From assembly GCF_014206815.1 (NCBI RefSeq), contig NZ_JACHNP010000002.1, positions 620,001-684,000 on the forward strand: a stretch of DNA of 64,000 nucleotides, read 5' to 3'. How positions within the stretch are numbered: position 1 is the stretch's first letter; the number at the start of each line of letters is the position of its first letter. Source of the DNA: Xanthomonas sp. F10. GTDB lineage: Bacteria > Pseudomonadota > Gammaproteobacteria > Xanthomonadales > Xanthomonadaceae. Of the stretch, positions 54,547-62,220 are shown in pieces. Position numbers and translations under genes: made by a program. Below the pieces are notes generated by a model, which saw only the letters and a list, made by a program, of their open reading frames with translations, had not been told where the DNA came from and did no database searches.

Positions 54547-56999
54547 GCCGCGTCGGCCTGGTCGGGCGCCTGGCGCGCGGCGAGCTGGCGCAGCTCTTCG
54601 GTGATCTGCTGCTGCGAGAGCATGCTCAGGTCGATCACCTCACGCGCCTGCGCCACGTAGTAGGCCAACTGTTCGTCGCTGCGCGCCAGCGACTTGTCCA
54701 GCGCCTGCTCGATGCCCTGCAGGCGTTCCAGCAGTGCCGTGTTCGATTCGCCGAAGGCCTGCACCGCACCGGCGAAGGCGTCGCCCAGGCTGGCCACTTC
54801 GGTGGCGCCGGCGACGACCTGTGCGGCGGCGTCGCCGAGCTTGCCGGTCTCGGCTTCGATCCGGTCGGTGAAGCGGCTGCCGACGCGTTCCAGCAGGTCG
54901 GCCGAGGTGGCGACCAGGGCGTCCACCGCGCTGCGCTGTTCGGTGGACGCGTGGTTGACCGCCTCCAGCAGGGTCTGCAGCGTGGCCAGCAGGCGGTTGC
55001 GTTCGTCCAGCATCGCGGTGTCGCGGACCATGCTGTCGGAGAGCTTCTGGCGCAGTTCGGCGACCACGTCGGCCGCCGCCTTCGGCGCTTCCGAGGCGAC
55101 CTGCACCAGCCGCTCGATCTCGGCGATGGTGTCGCGCGCCTGCGCCTGGCTCTGTTCCGACATCGCCGCGGCGGTCTCCTGCAGGGTGCCGCAGATTTCC
55201 TGCTGGCGCTGCGCGATGCGCTCGCCGTGGTGCTCCCACTGCCCGCCGAGGGTCGCGGCCATGCTGGCGAAGCTGTCGGTCCAGGCACGCAGGCGCGCCT
55301 GGTCGCGCGCTTCCAGCGCCTGCTGCAGGTCGGCGTGTGCCTGCTGCAGCGTCTCGGCCAGCGCGGCGGCGCGCTGCTCCAGGGTGGCCGCGGCCGTGTC
55401 CAGCGCCTGCGCATTGCGCGTGGCGAGGGCCTCGTTGACGTCGCGTTGTTGCGTCAGCGCGGCGCTCCAGGCCTGCTGCACGGCTTCGGCGGTGGCGTCC
55501 AGACGGGTCGCCACGGTGTCCAGTGCTTGCGCTTGGCGCGTGGCGAGCGCCTCGTTGGCGTCGCGTTGCTGCGCCAGCGCGGCGCTCCAGGCCTGCTGCG
55601 CGGCCTCGGCGGTGGCGTCCAGACGGGTCGCCACGGTGTCCAGCGCCTGCGCGTGGCGCGTGGCGAGCGTCTCGTTGACCTCACGCTGCTGCGTCAGTGC
55701 CGCGCCCCATGCCTGTTGTGCGGCCTCGGCGGTGGCATCCAGACGGGTCGCCACCGTGTCCAGCGCCTGCGCATGGCGCGCGGCGAGACCGTCGTTGGCC
55801 GCGCGCTGCTGCGTCAGGGCCTCGGCCCAGGCCTGCCTGGCGTCGTCGCTGGCGGCCTGCAGGCGTGCCGCGGTCGCCTCCACCAGGCTGGTAGTGCGCT
55901 GTTCCAGGCCGTCGCCGGCGCGTTGCAGCGCGCTGCCGAGTTCCTGCAGCAGCGCGCCGTTGGTGCGTTGCTGCTCGGCCAGCGCCTTGTCCCAGCGCTG
56001 CGTGGCCTGCTCGGCGGCCTGTGCGAAGCCGCTGGACAGACCGTCCAGTTGCCGCTGCACCGCCTGGCCGACGCTGTCCTGCAGCGCGGCGGTCTCGCGC
56101 GCCACGCCGTCGAGGGTGCGCTGCACCACCGGTTCCAGCGCATCGCCGAAGGCACGCGCGTGCGCGGCCACGCCGGCCTGCAGGGCATGTTCCACGGCCC
56201 CGGCCAGGCGCGTGTAGGCGGCTTCGGTGCGGCTGTGGAAGGCGTCCTGGCTGCTGGCCAGGCGCTCGCCGCTGACCGCGCTGTGCTGTTCCAGCGCCGC
56301 CATCATCGTCTGCATGCGCTCGATCAGGCCGGGCATCAGCGTGGCCTGGGTCTGCAGCAGCTTGAAGGCCTCGTTGCGCTGGTAGGCCAGCGAATGCGTG
56401 CGCAGTGCGGTCGCCGCATGCAGGTCCAACTGCTGCACCGCCTGCAGGCGCTCGCGCCGGCACAGCGCGGCGAGCAGGCCGAGCATCGCCGAGGTGGCCA
56501 CGCCGGCGATGGAGGTGCCGAAGGCGAAACCCAGGCCCTTCAGCGGCGCCGCCAGCGAGGCGCGGATGGCCTGCAGGTCGGTGGCGCTGTCCAGCGCCAG
56601 GCCGGTGCCGCGCAGGGTGGCCATCATGCCCAGGAAGGTGCCGAGCATGCCCAGCAGCACCAGCAGGCCGACCAGGTACGGGGTCAACGCCGGCACCGGC
56701 AGGCCCGCGCGCTCGCCCTCGATGCGCAGGCGCACCGCGTTGCGCAGGCTGGGGTGCAGGCGCTGCAGCCAGCCGCCCAGGTCGCTGCTTGCGGCGTCGG
56801 CGTGCGCCAGCGCGCCGTGCAGGGTCTGCGTGGCCTGGCGGTAGCGGTACAGCTCGGCGATGCCGGCCAGGTAGCAGAGGCCGATCAGCGCGGCGAAGCC
56901 GGCGCCCAGCGGGTTGGAGCCGAGATAGCCGACGCCGATCCAGCAGACCACGGCGAGGCCGGCGAGGAACAGGGCGGAATGGAGCAGGGTCTTGGGCAT
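54543..56999 (-). CDS. DUF802 protein: ExbB/TolQ/MotA-like membrane core with long repeat tail
   Basis: An 818-residue protein. Membrane segments: about 5-26, 31-50, 105-128 and 156-180. Segment 3 carries LLVLLGMLGTFLGMMATLRG and segment 4 GLGFAFGTSIAGVATSAMLGLLAAL, the two signatures of the MotA/TolQ/ExbB superfamily. The remaining ~640 residues are a helical tail containing four exact 40-residue repeats starting at 391, 431, 471 and 511 (each opens W-x-x-AL-x-QQR and contains QALDTxATxL), the DUF802 region, then a chemoreceptor-like coiled coil. A degenerate unit starts at 336. ATG at 56999 is preferred over an in-frame TTG at 57008. Confidence 0.9.
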   Translation of the reverse strand: MPKTLLHSALFLAGLAVVCWIGVGYLGSNPLGAGFAALIGLCYLAGIAELYRYRQATQTLHGALAHADAASSDLGGWLQRLHPSLRNAVRLRIEGERAGLPVPALTPYLVGLLVLLGMLGTFLGMMATLRGTGLALDSATDLQAIRASLAAPLKGLGFAFGTSIAGVATSAMLGLLAALCRRERLQAVQQLDLHAATALRTHSLAYQRNEAFKLLQTQATLMPGLIERMQTMMAALEQHSAVSGERLASSQDAFHSRTEAAYTRLAGAVEHALQAGVAAHARAFGDALEPVVQRTLDGVARETAALQDSVGQAVQRQLDGLSSGFAQAAEQATQRWDKALAEQQRTNGALLQELGSALQRAGDGLEQRTTSLVEATAARLQAASDDARQAWAEALTQQRAANDGLAARHAQALDTVATRLDATAEAAQQAWGAALTQQREVNETLATRHAQALDTVATRLDATAEAAQQAWSAALAQQRDANEALATRQAQALDTVATRLDATAEAVQQAWSAALTQQRDVNEALATRNAQALDTAAATLEQRAAALAETLQQAHADLQQALEARDQARLRAWTDSFASMAATLGGQWEHHGERIAQRQQEICGTLQETAAAMSEQSQAQARDTIAEIERLVQVASEAPKAAADVVAELRQKLSDSMVRDTAMLDERNRLLATLQTLLEAVNHASTEQRSAVDALVATSADLLERVGSRFTDRIEAETGKLGDAAAQVVAGATEVASLGDAFAGAVQAFGESNTALLERLQGIEQALDKSLARSDEQLAYYVAQAREVIDLSMLSQQQITEELRQLAARQAPDQADAA
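55353..55832 (-). repeat. four tandem 120-bp units inside the DUF802 gene
   Basis: Exact 120-bp period: AGACGGGTCGCCACGGTGTC begins at 55501 and 55621, and with one change at 55741. The nucleotide identity between the middle units is very high, higher than selection on protein alone requires, suggesting recent unit duplication or gene conversion. Confidence 0.9.
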
Positions 57000-57009
57000 G
57001 AGGGTCAAA

Positions 57010-57744
57010 TCAACGGCTGCGAAGCGCGGCGAGCAGCGCCTCGATGGGATGGAAGCGGACGTCCAGTTCGGCGCGCAGGACGCTGTGCAGGTCCTGGCGG
57101 AACAGGTCCAGCCAGGCCGCGTCGGACGGCGCCGGAAGAGGGTCGGTAAGCGTCGGATCGGGAGCGGGTGCCGCCGCCGTCGCGCGCAGGCGCTGGAAAT
57201 GCGCCTCGAGCAGGTTGGGCACCGTCGCCAGCAAGGTCTGTTCGCGTGGGCTGAGGGTCAGTTCCATGACCGCATCGACCTCGGCCAGCCGCGCCATGTC
57301 CGGCGAGAGCGGGATCAGGGCATCGCGCAGCAGGCCACGCAGGCGCCCGGTCGCGGTGAGCATCGCGCGTTGCAGCGCCAGGTAGCGCTGGCGGAACGGC
57401 GCGTACTCGATCGGTGCGTCGGGGTCGTGCTGGCGCTTGCCCACGGGCTTGCCGGTCTCCTTGGCGATGTCCAGCGCGATGCCTTCTTCCAGCGCGGCGC
57501 GCACGCGCAGGCATTCGGCCTCCAGCGCCGACGGTTCCGGCGCCTCGGGCGCGTCTTCCGCGGGCTCGGGCAGTTTGCCGTCCAGCGCCCGCGACACCGC
57601 CACCGCGCGGTTCCAGTCGATCCATTGGCCGAGCCGGTCGGCCAGCGCGGGGCTGGACGCGGGCATCGGCGCATCGCTCAGGCGCGCCAGCAGGCGAATG
57701 AAGGCCGGGCCCGGGACGGGCGCCCGTGGAGGGGCTTTCGCCAT
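57010..57744 (-). CDS. DUF3348 domain-containing protein
   Basis: A 244-residue soluble helical protein. IRLLARLSDAPMPASSPALADRLGQWIDWNRAVAVSRALD and IEYAPFRQRYLALQRAMLTATGRLRGLLRDALIPLSPDMARLAEVDAVMELTLSPREQTLLATVPNLLEAHF are the family signatures (quoted as landmarks). It ends LDVRFHPIEALLAALRSR. No membrane segment or catalytic motif is visible. First gene of the cassette, 10 bp before the DUF802 gene. The family is found with DUF802 and DUF2894 proteins; the function is unknown. Start ATG 57744; a TTG at 57756 is in frame. Confidence 0.87.
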   Translation of the reverse strand: MAKAPPRAPVPGPAFIRLLARLSDAPMPASSPALADRLGQWIDWNRAVAVSRALDGKLPEPAEDAPEAPEPSALEAECLRVRAALEEGIALDIAKETGKPVGKRQHDPDAPIEYAPFRQRYLALQRAMLTATGRLRGLLRDALIPLSPDMARLAEVDAVMELTLSPREQTLLATVPNLLEAHFQRLRATAAAPAPDPTLTDPLPAPSDAAWLDLFRQDLHSVLRAELDVRFHPIEALLAALRSR

Positions 57745-57765
57745 GTGAGGGGTCAAAAACCCGCA

Positions 57766-57771
57766 ATTTTA
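57766..57771 (-). promoter_or_regulatory. -10-like box upstream of the DUF3348 cassette
   Basis: TAAAAT on the minus strand in a short AT-rich segment (GTGTAAAATTGC), 22 bp from the start codon. No -35 at standard spacing. Confidence 0.35.
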
Positions 57772-57966
57772 CACGCGAATGACATCCCCCGCCGGCACCT
57801 GCCTGCGGCGGACGGAAACCGTTGCGTGGCGGGCGCCGCGCGGTCTTGGCGGCGTCCAGGTGGGGCTGGCGGCGCAGGCGCCCGGGGGATGCGGGGCGCG
57901 CGCTGACGCGGCCGCAGGACCGACCGCGCCCTCGGGGCGCGTCCAGGCTGCCCGATGCGCCGCAAG

Positions 57967-57991
57967 GCCTCCGGCGCGGCGCGCCGGAGGC
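57967..57991. repeat. 11-bp stem hairpin downstream of the TonB receptor gene
   Basis: GCCTCCGGCGC-GGC-GCGCCGGAGGC is a perfect inverted repeat between the receptor stop (58002) and the DUF3348 promoter region. No T tract on either strand, so terminator function is uncertain. The rest of the 245-bp gap shows nothing further. Confidence 0.5.
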
Positions 57992-58001
57992 AGGCGCGGC
58001 G

Positions 58002-60740
58002 TCAGTAGGTGTAGCTCAGCGTGAGCATGTACACGCGCCCGGTTTCCACGTAGGCGCCATCGGCACCGGGGTCGTAGGCCATGTAGCGCGTGGACTTGCC
58101 CTGGGTTTCGTAGAACGTGGCCGCGTTCAGCAGGTTCTTGGCGGCGATCCCGACATCGATGCCGTGCGGCAGGTGGTAGGTGGCGGTGAAGTCCAGCGAC
58201 TTGACCGGCTGCAGGTAGTAGTTGAGCCGGTCGCTGGTCAGGCCGAGCAATTGCAGGCCGGTGTAGTTGTAGCTCAGGTCGGCGCGCAGGCGGCTGTCGT
58301 CGTAGAACAGGTCCAGGTTGTAGATGCGCTCGGGCGCACGCGGCAGCCAGGTCTTTTCGGGTTGGTCGGCGCGCTTGCTGTCGGCGGAGCTGTGCTGCAG
58401 GGTCAGGTTGGCGGCGATGCCGAGATTGCCCCAGAACCCGGGCAGGTCCTGCAGGCGCTTGCTGCCGGCCAGTTCCACGCCGTACAGCGTGGCGGTGCCG
58501 CCGTTCTGCGGCATGGTCACCGGCACGCCGTCCTCGAAGGTGGTGCCGGTCGGGACCAGGCCACCCAGCGTGTTGTCGTTGCTGGTCGCCGACTGCGAGG
58601 TGTAGATGAAGCCGGTGATGCGCTTGTAGTAGGTCGAGGCGCTGAGCACGCCGCCGTTGCGGTCGTAGAACTCCGCGGACAGGTCGGCGTTGTCGGCCTT
58701 GCTCGGCTGCAGGTCGGGATTGGGTTTGGAAATGCCGATGACTTTCTGGGTGGGGTCGACGGTGTACACCGTCTCGCCGGAGATCAGGCCGAACGCCGGG
58801 CGGCTGAAGCTGCGCCGCAGCGAGGCGCGGTAGACGGTCAGCTCGTCCGGGCGGTAGTTGAGGCTGATGCCGGGCAGCACCTCGCCGTAGCTGCGGCCGC
58901 TGCCGACGAAGCGGCCGTTGATGCCGTCGCCGTTGGACTGCCAGGCGTCGGCCGAGTAGCGCGTCAGTTCGTAGCGCACCCCAGGCAGTACGGTCACCGC
59001 GCCGACATGCAGCGTGGCCATCGCGTAGCCGGCGTAGATCGCCTCGGTGCTGGAGGTGGTGTTGGCGTTGTAGTCGTTGGCGGTGTAGACGCCGGCGCCA
59101 TTGGGATCGTTGACGTACTTATAGGGCACCGCCTGCGCGCGCACCCAGTCGCGGTCGAGGATCTTGAACGGGCCGGCGTAGTGGCCATCGAAGGCGGCAT
59201 AGGTGAGACGGCCGGGCAGCGCGCTCAGCGGCGGGCCGCCGGCGTTGGGGAACACGTAGTTGCTGCCGCCGAAGTAGGGGCCGTTGTAGATGAAGTTGCC
59301 GTCCTTGTGGAAGAACGGGTGATCGTAGGAGCCGCGGTCGGCGTGGTCCAGCGACAGGCCGGTCTTGACCTCGTCGAGCAGGTCGCCGTCCACGCGGTAG
59401 CTGATGTCGGCATGCGCGCTGGCGCGGTTGTCGTGGCTGCCGGCGTCGTGGCCCTGGGTCTTCCAGAACAGCGCCGAATCCAGGCTGTAGAAGAAGTTCT
59501 TCAGGGCCGGCGAGCTCGGGCCGATGCCGGGATAGGTCGGATCGCTGAGGTCGAACGCGAAGCTGCCCGGGGTGAAGCCGTACAGGCTGGCCGCGACATA
59601 GTCCGGTCGGGCGCGCGTACCGCGTCCGAACGAGCCGCCGTAGTCGAAGCGCAGGCGGTCCAGCGTGGTCTGCCCACCCAGTTGCAGCGTGGCCAGGGTT
59701 TCCTTGATGTCGTGGGTGTTGAAGTAGCCGCCACGCACCGCGGTGGGCTGGTTGTTGACGGTTTCCAGGCGTGCGCTGGACTGGTCCTGCTGGCCGGTGA
59801 CGTTGTAGCTGCCGTAGATGGCGCGGGCGAAGAAGGCGCTGTGGTCGCCCTGCCAATCGAAGGCGAGGTTGCCGCCGTAGCGCTCGATCTGGCTGGTGTA
59901 GACGCTGTACTTGTAGCGGGCGCTGAGCAGCGGGCCGACATCGCGCAGATCCACCGCCTTGGCCTGTGCCGGGTCCGCGGGGAAGTACGCGCTGTTGGGC
60001 GCGGGCGCCTGCGCCATGTTGTTGTTCTTGCCGTAGTAGGCCGAGGCGTAGATGCCGAACGCGTGGTCGTCGCCGAACTTCCAGGCCAGCTCCTGTTGCA
60101 CCGTGCCGCCGGTGTGCTTGCCGCCGAGGTCGGAGGCGAGCGCGTTGAACTGGCCTTGCGCGGTGGTCTTGCCGTAGAAGTCGCCGTCGAAATCGAACGC
60201 GCTGGGCGTGCGCATGTCGATCGCGCCGCCGATCGCGTCGCCCGGCAGGTCCGGGGTCGGCGACTTGGAGACCTTGACAGACTGGATGCCGAACGGCGCC
60301 AGCATGTTCAGCGAGATCGCACGCGTGGACGAATCGGTCTCGGGCATGCCGAAGCCGTTGAGGCTGTAGCTGTTGTAGCTGGCATCCAGGCCGCGGATGC
60401 TGACGTAGGCGTTCTCGCCGGTGGTGGCCTGGCCCAGATGCATGTCGCTGTAGGCCGACAGGCCGGGCAGGTGCGCGACCACGTCGGCGATGCCGGCGGA
60501 GGGGATCGCGTCGATCTGCTGCTTGCTCATCACGCTGTTGACGCCGTTGGACAGGCGCTGTTCGTCCAGCGAGCCCGGCGCGCTGGCCTGCGCCGCCTGC
60601 ACGTTGACCGAGTCCAGGGTGGTGGTGCGCGCACTGGCGTCAGTCGGGTCGTCGGCGTCGCTGGCGTGGGCGGCTGGCGAGAGCGCCAGCGCAAGGGCGA
60701 TGGCACAGCACAAGGGACGGGGGCGATGGAACACGGGCAT
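58002..60740 (-). CDS. TonB-dependent receptor
   Basis: A 912-residue outer-membrane transporter. Signal peptide PLCCAIALALALSPAAHA, then a TonB-box-like LDSVNVQAA near residue 45. The plug domain contains QIDAIPSAGIADVVAHLPGLSAYSD, ENAYVSIRGLDASYNSYSLNG, and SVKVSKSPTPDLPGDAIGGAIDMRT. The 22-strand barrel ends with a C-terminal aromatic (LTLSYTY). The IRGL/GxIxMRT architecture is close to the large Xanthomonas carbohydrate- or oligomer-type receptors, not classic siderophore ones. It follows the phospholipase C gene by 132 bp and is probably cotranscribed. Substrate unknown. Confidence 0.93.
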   Translation of the reverse strand: MPVFHRPRPLCCAIALALALSPAAHASDADDPTDASARTTTLDSVNVQAAQASAPGSLDEQRLSNGVNSVMSKQQIDAIPSAGIADVVAHLPGLSAYSDMHLGQATTGENAYVSIRGLDASYNSYSLNGFGMPETDSSTRAISLNMLAPFGIQSVKVSKSPTPDLPGDAIGGAIDMRTPSAFDFDGDFYGKTTAQGQFNALASDLGGKHTGGTVQQELAWKFGDDHAFGIYASAYYGKNNNMAQAPAPNSAYFPADPAQAKAVDLRDVGPLLSARYKYSVYTSQIERYGGNLAFDWQGDHSAFFARAIYGSYNVTGQQDQSSARLETVNNQPTAVRGGYFNTHDIKETLATLQLGGQTTLDRLRFDYGGSFGRGTRARPDYVAASLYGFTPGSFAFDLSDPTYPGIGPSSPALKNFFYSLDSALFWKTQGHDAGSHDNRASAHADISYRVDGDLLDEVKTGLSLDHADRGSYDHPFFHKDGNFIYNGPYFGGSNYVFPNAGGPPLSALPGRLTYAAFDGHYAGPFKILDRDWVRAQAVPYKYVNDPNGAGVYTANDYNANTTSSTEAIYAGYAMATLHVGAVTVLPGVRYELTRYSADAWQSNGDGINGRFVGSGRSYGEVLPGISLNYRPDELTVYRASLRRSFSRPAFGLISGETVYTVDPTQKVIGISKPNPDLQPSKADNADLSAEFYDRNGGVLSASTYYKRITGFIYTSQSATSNDNTLGGLVPTGTTFEDGVPVTMPQNGGTATLYGVELAGSKRLQDLPGFWGNLGIAANLTLQHSSADSKRADQPEKTWLPRAPERIYNLDLFYDDSRLRADLSYNYTGLQLLGLTSDRLNYYLQPVKSLDFTATYHLPHGIDVGIAAKNLLNAATFYETQGKSTRYMAYDPGADGAYVETGRVYMLTLSYTY

Positions 60741-60843
60741 GGGCACGACTCGTTGGGGGAAACAGCGGTTGCGATCCGAGGTCCGGACACGCCGATGCCG
60801 GCGCGCGGATCGCCCAGGCCTTCCATTGCGTGTGTGCAGGGCG

Positions 60844-60863
60844 TGGCCGCGACGCAGCGCGGC
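60844..60863. repeat. intercistronic hairpin between the phospholipase and receptor genes
   Basis: GGCCGCG-ACGCAG-CGCGGCC, a 7-bp stem 10 bp downstream of the phospholipase stop on the minus strand. No T tract; it may modulate read-through or mRNA stability. Confidence 0.4.
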
Positions 60864-60872
60864 CACTGGCGA

Positions 60873-61991
60873 TCAGTGGCGCAGGTCGACGTCGTGGCAG
60901 TCGGCCTGCGGACGTTGCGGATTGCAGCGGGCGACGGCGTCGCCGGGAAAGCGCACCACGTAGCCGGAGGCGGCCGGCTCGTGATCGGGAAAGTCGGTGC
61001 TGAGCAGTTGCGCGCCGCTGGCGAGCATGGCGTCGCGCCGCGCGGTGTCGTTGCGCAGGGCTTCCTTGAGGTCGGCATCGGTGCGGGTGCGCACCAGGTA
61101 GCCGGCCTTCACCAACGTTGCGATCTCATCGGCGCTGCCATCGTTGCGCTCGACGAAGGCGGCATCGTCGGTGCCGGGATCGGCATTGGTGAAACACACG
61201 CGGCCGCGCAAGGACGGATGGCCGGCCAGGTAGGCCGAGCCGACGCCACGCTGGTCGAGCAGGAACACCACCTTGCCGCGCGCCGCGGAGAGCGCCGGCC
61301 AGCCATGCGCGAGCACGGCGGCGTTGAGCGTGGCGGCGCTGCCACGCACCTGGTCGGGGCTGATGTACTCGTTGGCGGCGAACACCGCGCGCAGTTCGGC
61401 GTCCAAGGCATCCAGTGCCTTGCCGTCGAACGGTTCCGGCTGCACCGTGGGGAAGGCCGCCGGCACGGTCGATTGCTTGGTTTCCAGCAGGATGAAGAGT
61501 GGCAGATGCCCGGGATGCCGTCGCGACCACGCGCGCACCTCGCGCAGGCAGGCCAGCAGCGGCTGGCAGGTGCTGCGCTGATCGAGGTCCTGGATGTGCA
61601 TGACCTTGAAGCCCGGTTGCTGCATCACCCCGGGCGCGGAGATCGGCGGGGCCGGCGGCAGCCCGGCCTTGGCGAGTTGCTCGATCATCGCCGGATGCGC
61701 ATAGCGGCCGCCCTTGGCGTCGGCGTAGATGTCCAGTTCGATCTGGCGCACGCCGTCGTCCAGTTGCTGCGTCAACGGCGGGTGCCGGTAGTCGAGCGCC
61801 GCGAACGTCGCCGGGTCCAGGCGTTTCCACAGCGCCGCTTCGCTGGGCGCGAAGCCGGCGTGGTAGCTGTTGTGGCTGCCGAGGTACTGCAGGTCGTTGA
61901 GCTTGGGTTCGGCGAGCAGGGCGGACGGCAACAGCACCAGTACCGCCAACAGCACGCGCAGCGCGGTGCGGCGAGAGAACGACGACGGCAT
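60873..61991 (-). CDS. secreted Ca2+-dependent phosphoinositide-type phospholipase C
   Basis: A 372-residue exported protein. Signal peptide TALRVLLAVLVLLPSALLA. The catalytic TIM barrel opens LNDLQYLGSHNSYHAG (His40/Asn41), then DDGVRQIELDIYAD (acidic metal ligands) and GFKVMHIQDLDQ (second His), and LPLFILLETK. These are the PI-PLC-C1 family signatures. The C-terminal part has TRTDADLKEALRNDTARRDAMLASGAQLLSTDFP, another family mark. The enzyme would cleave a phosphodiester or glycerophosphodiester head group; inositol lipids are the family's named substrates. Start choice: ATG 61991; ATG 62015 possible. Upstream of the TonB receptor. Confidence 0.88.
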   Translation of the reverse strand: MPSSFSRRTALRVLLAVLVLLPSALLAEPKLNDLQYLGSHNSYHAGFAPSEAALWKRLDPATFAALDYRHPPLTQQLDDGVRQIELDIYADAKGGRYAHPAMIEQLAKAGLPPAPPISAPGVMQQPGFKVMHIQDLDQRSTCQPLLACLREVRAWSRRHPGHLPLFILLETKQSTVPAAFPTVQPEPFDGKALDALDAELRAVFAANEYISPDQVRGSAATLNAAVLAHGWPALSAARGKVVFLLDQRGVGSAYLAGHPSLRGRVCFTNADPGTDDAAFVERNDGSADEIATLVKAGYLVRTRTDADLKEALRNDTARRDAMLASGAQLLSTDFPDHEPAASGYVVRFPGDAVARCNPQRPQADCHDVDLRH

Positions 61992-62151
61992 CGGGACAGG
62001 GCGTTGGGAGTGCATCGCGGCCACGCTTGGTAACGATATCCCGACAGCATCCCGAGCGCAGTTGACGCCCTTCCTGCCGGCATGTTGCCGAATCGTGTCA
62101 TCGCCGCCGATGTGCGACATTCGTGCGGCACATCGCATTCGCGTGCGACGC

Positions 62152-62166
62152 GCGATCACTTATCGC
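62152..62166. promoter_or_regulatory. GCGAT-N5-ATCGC inverted repeat upstream of the phospholipase gene
   Basis: GCGATCACTTATCGC sits about 160 bp from the phospholipase start, in a 229-bp gap. On the minus strand it includes GATAAG. Adjacent CGACATTCGTGCGGCACATC-like stretches are partly repeated. Possible operator; weak. Confidence 0.25.
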
Positions 62167-62220
62167 ATCGCGCCTGCGATCGGTGCGCCAGCGCGTTGCA
62201 GCGTCAGGCGCGGCGGCGCG

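Noticed and set aside
53145-57744. Cassette as a standard Zorya defence system
   Set aside because: No ZorC, ZorD helicase or ZorE nuclease is encoded next to it, and the flanking genes are core. The membrane pair resembles ZorAB, but calling it Zorya would go beyond the sequence.
57822-62033. A 1403-codon open frame on the plus strand
   Set aside because: It is antisense to the TonB receptor and phospholipase genes. Its residues are low-complexity Arg/Gly/Val/Ala, as expected from the complement of 68% GC coding DNA, while the minus strand encodes recognisable motifs throughout.
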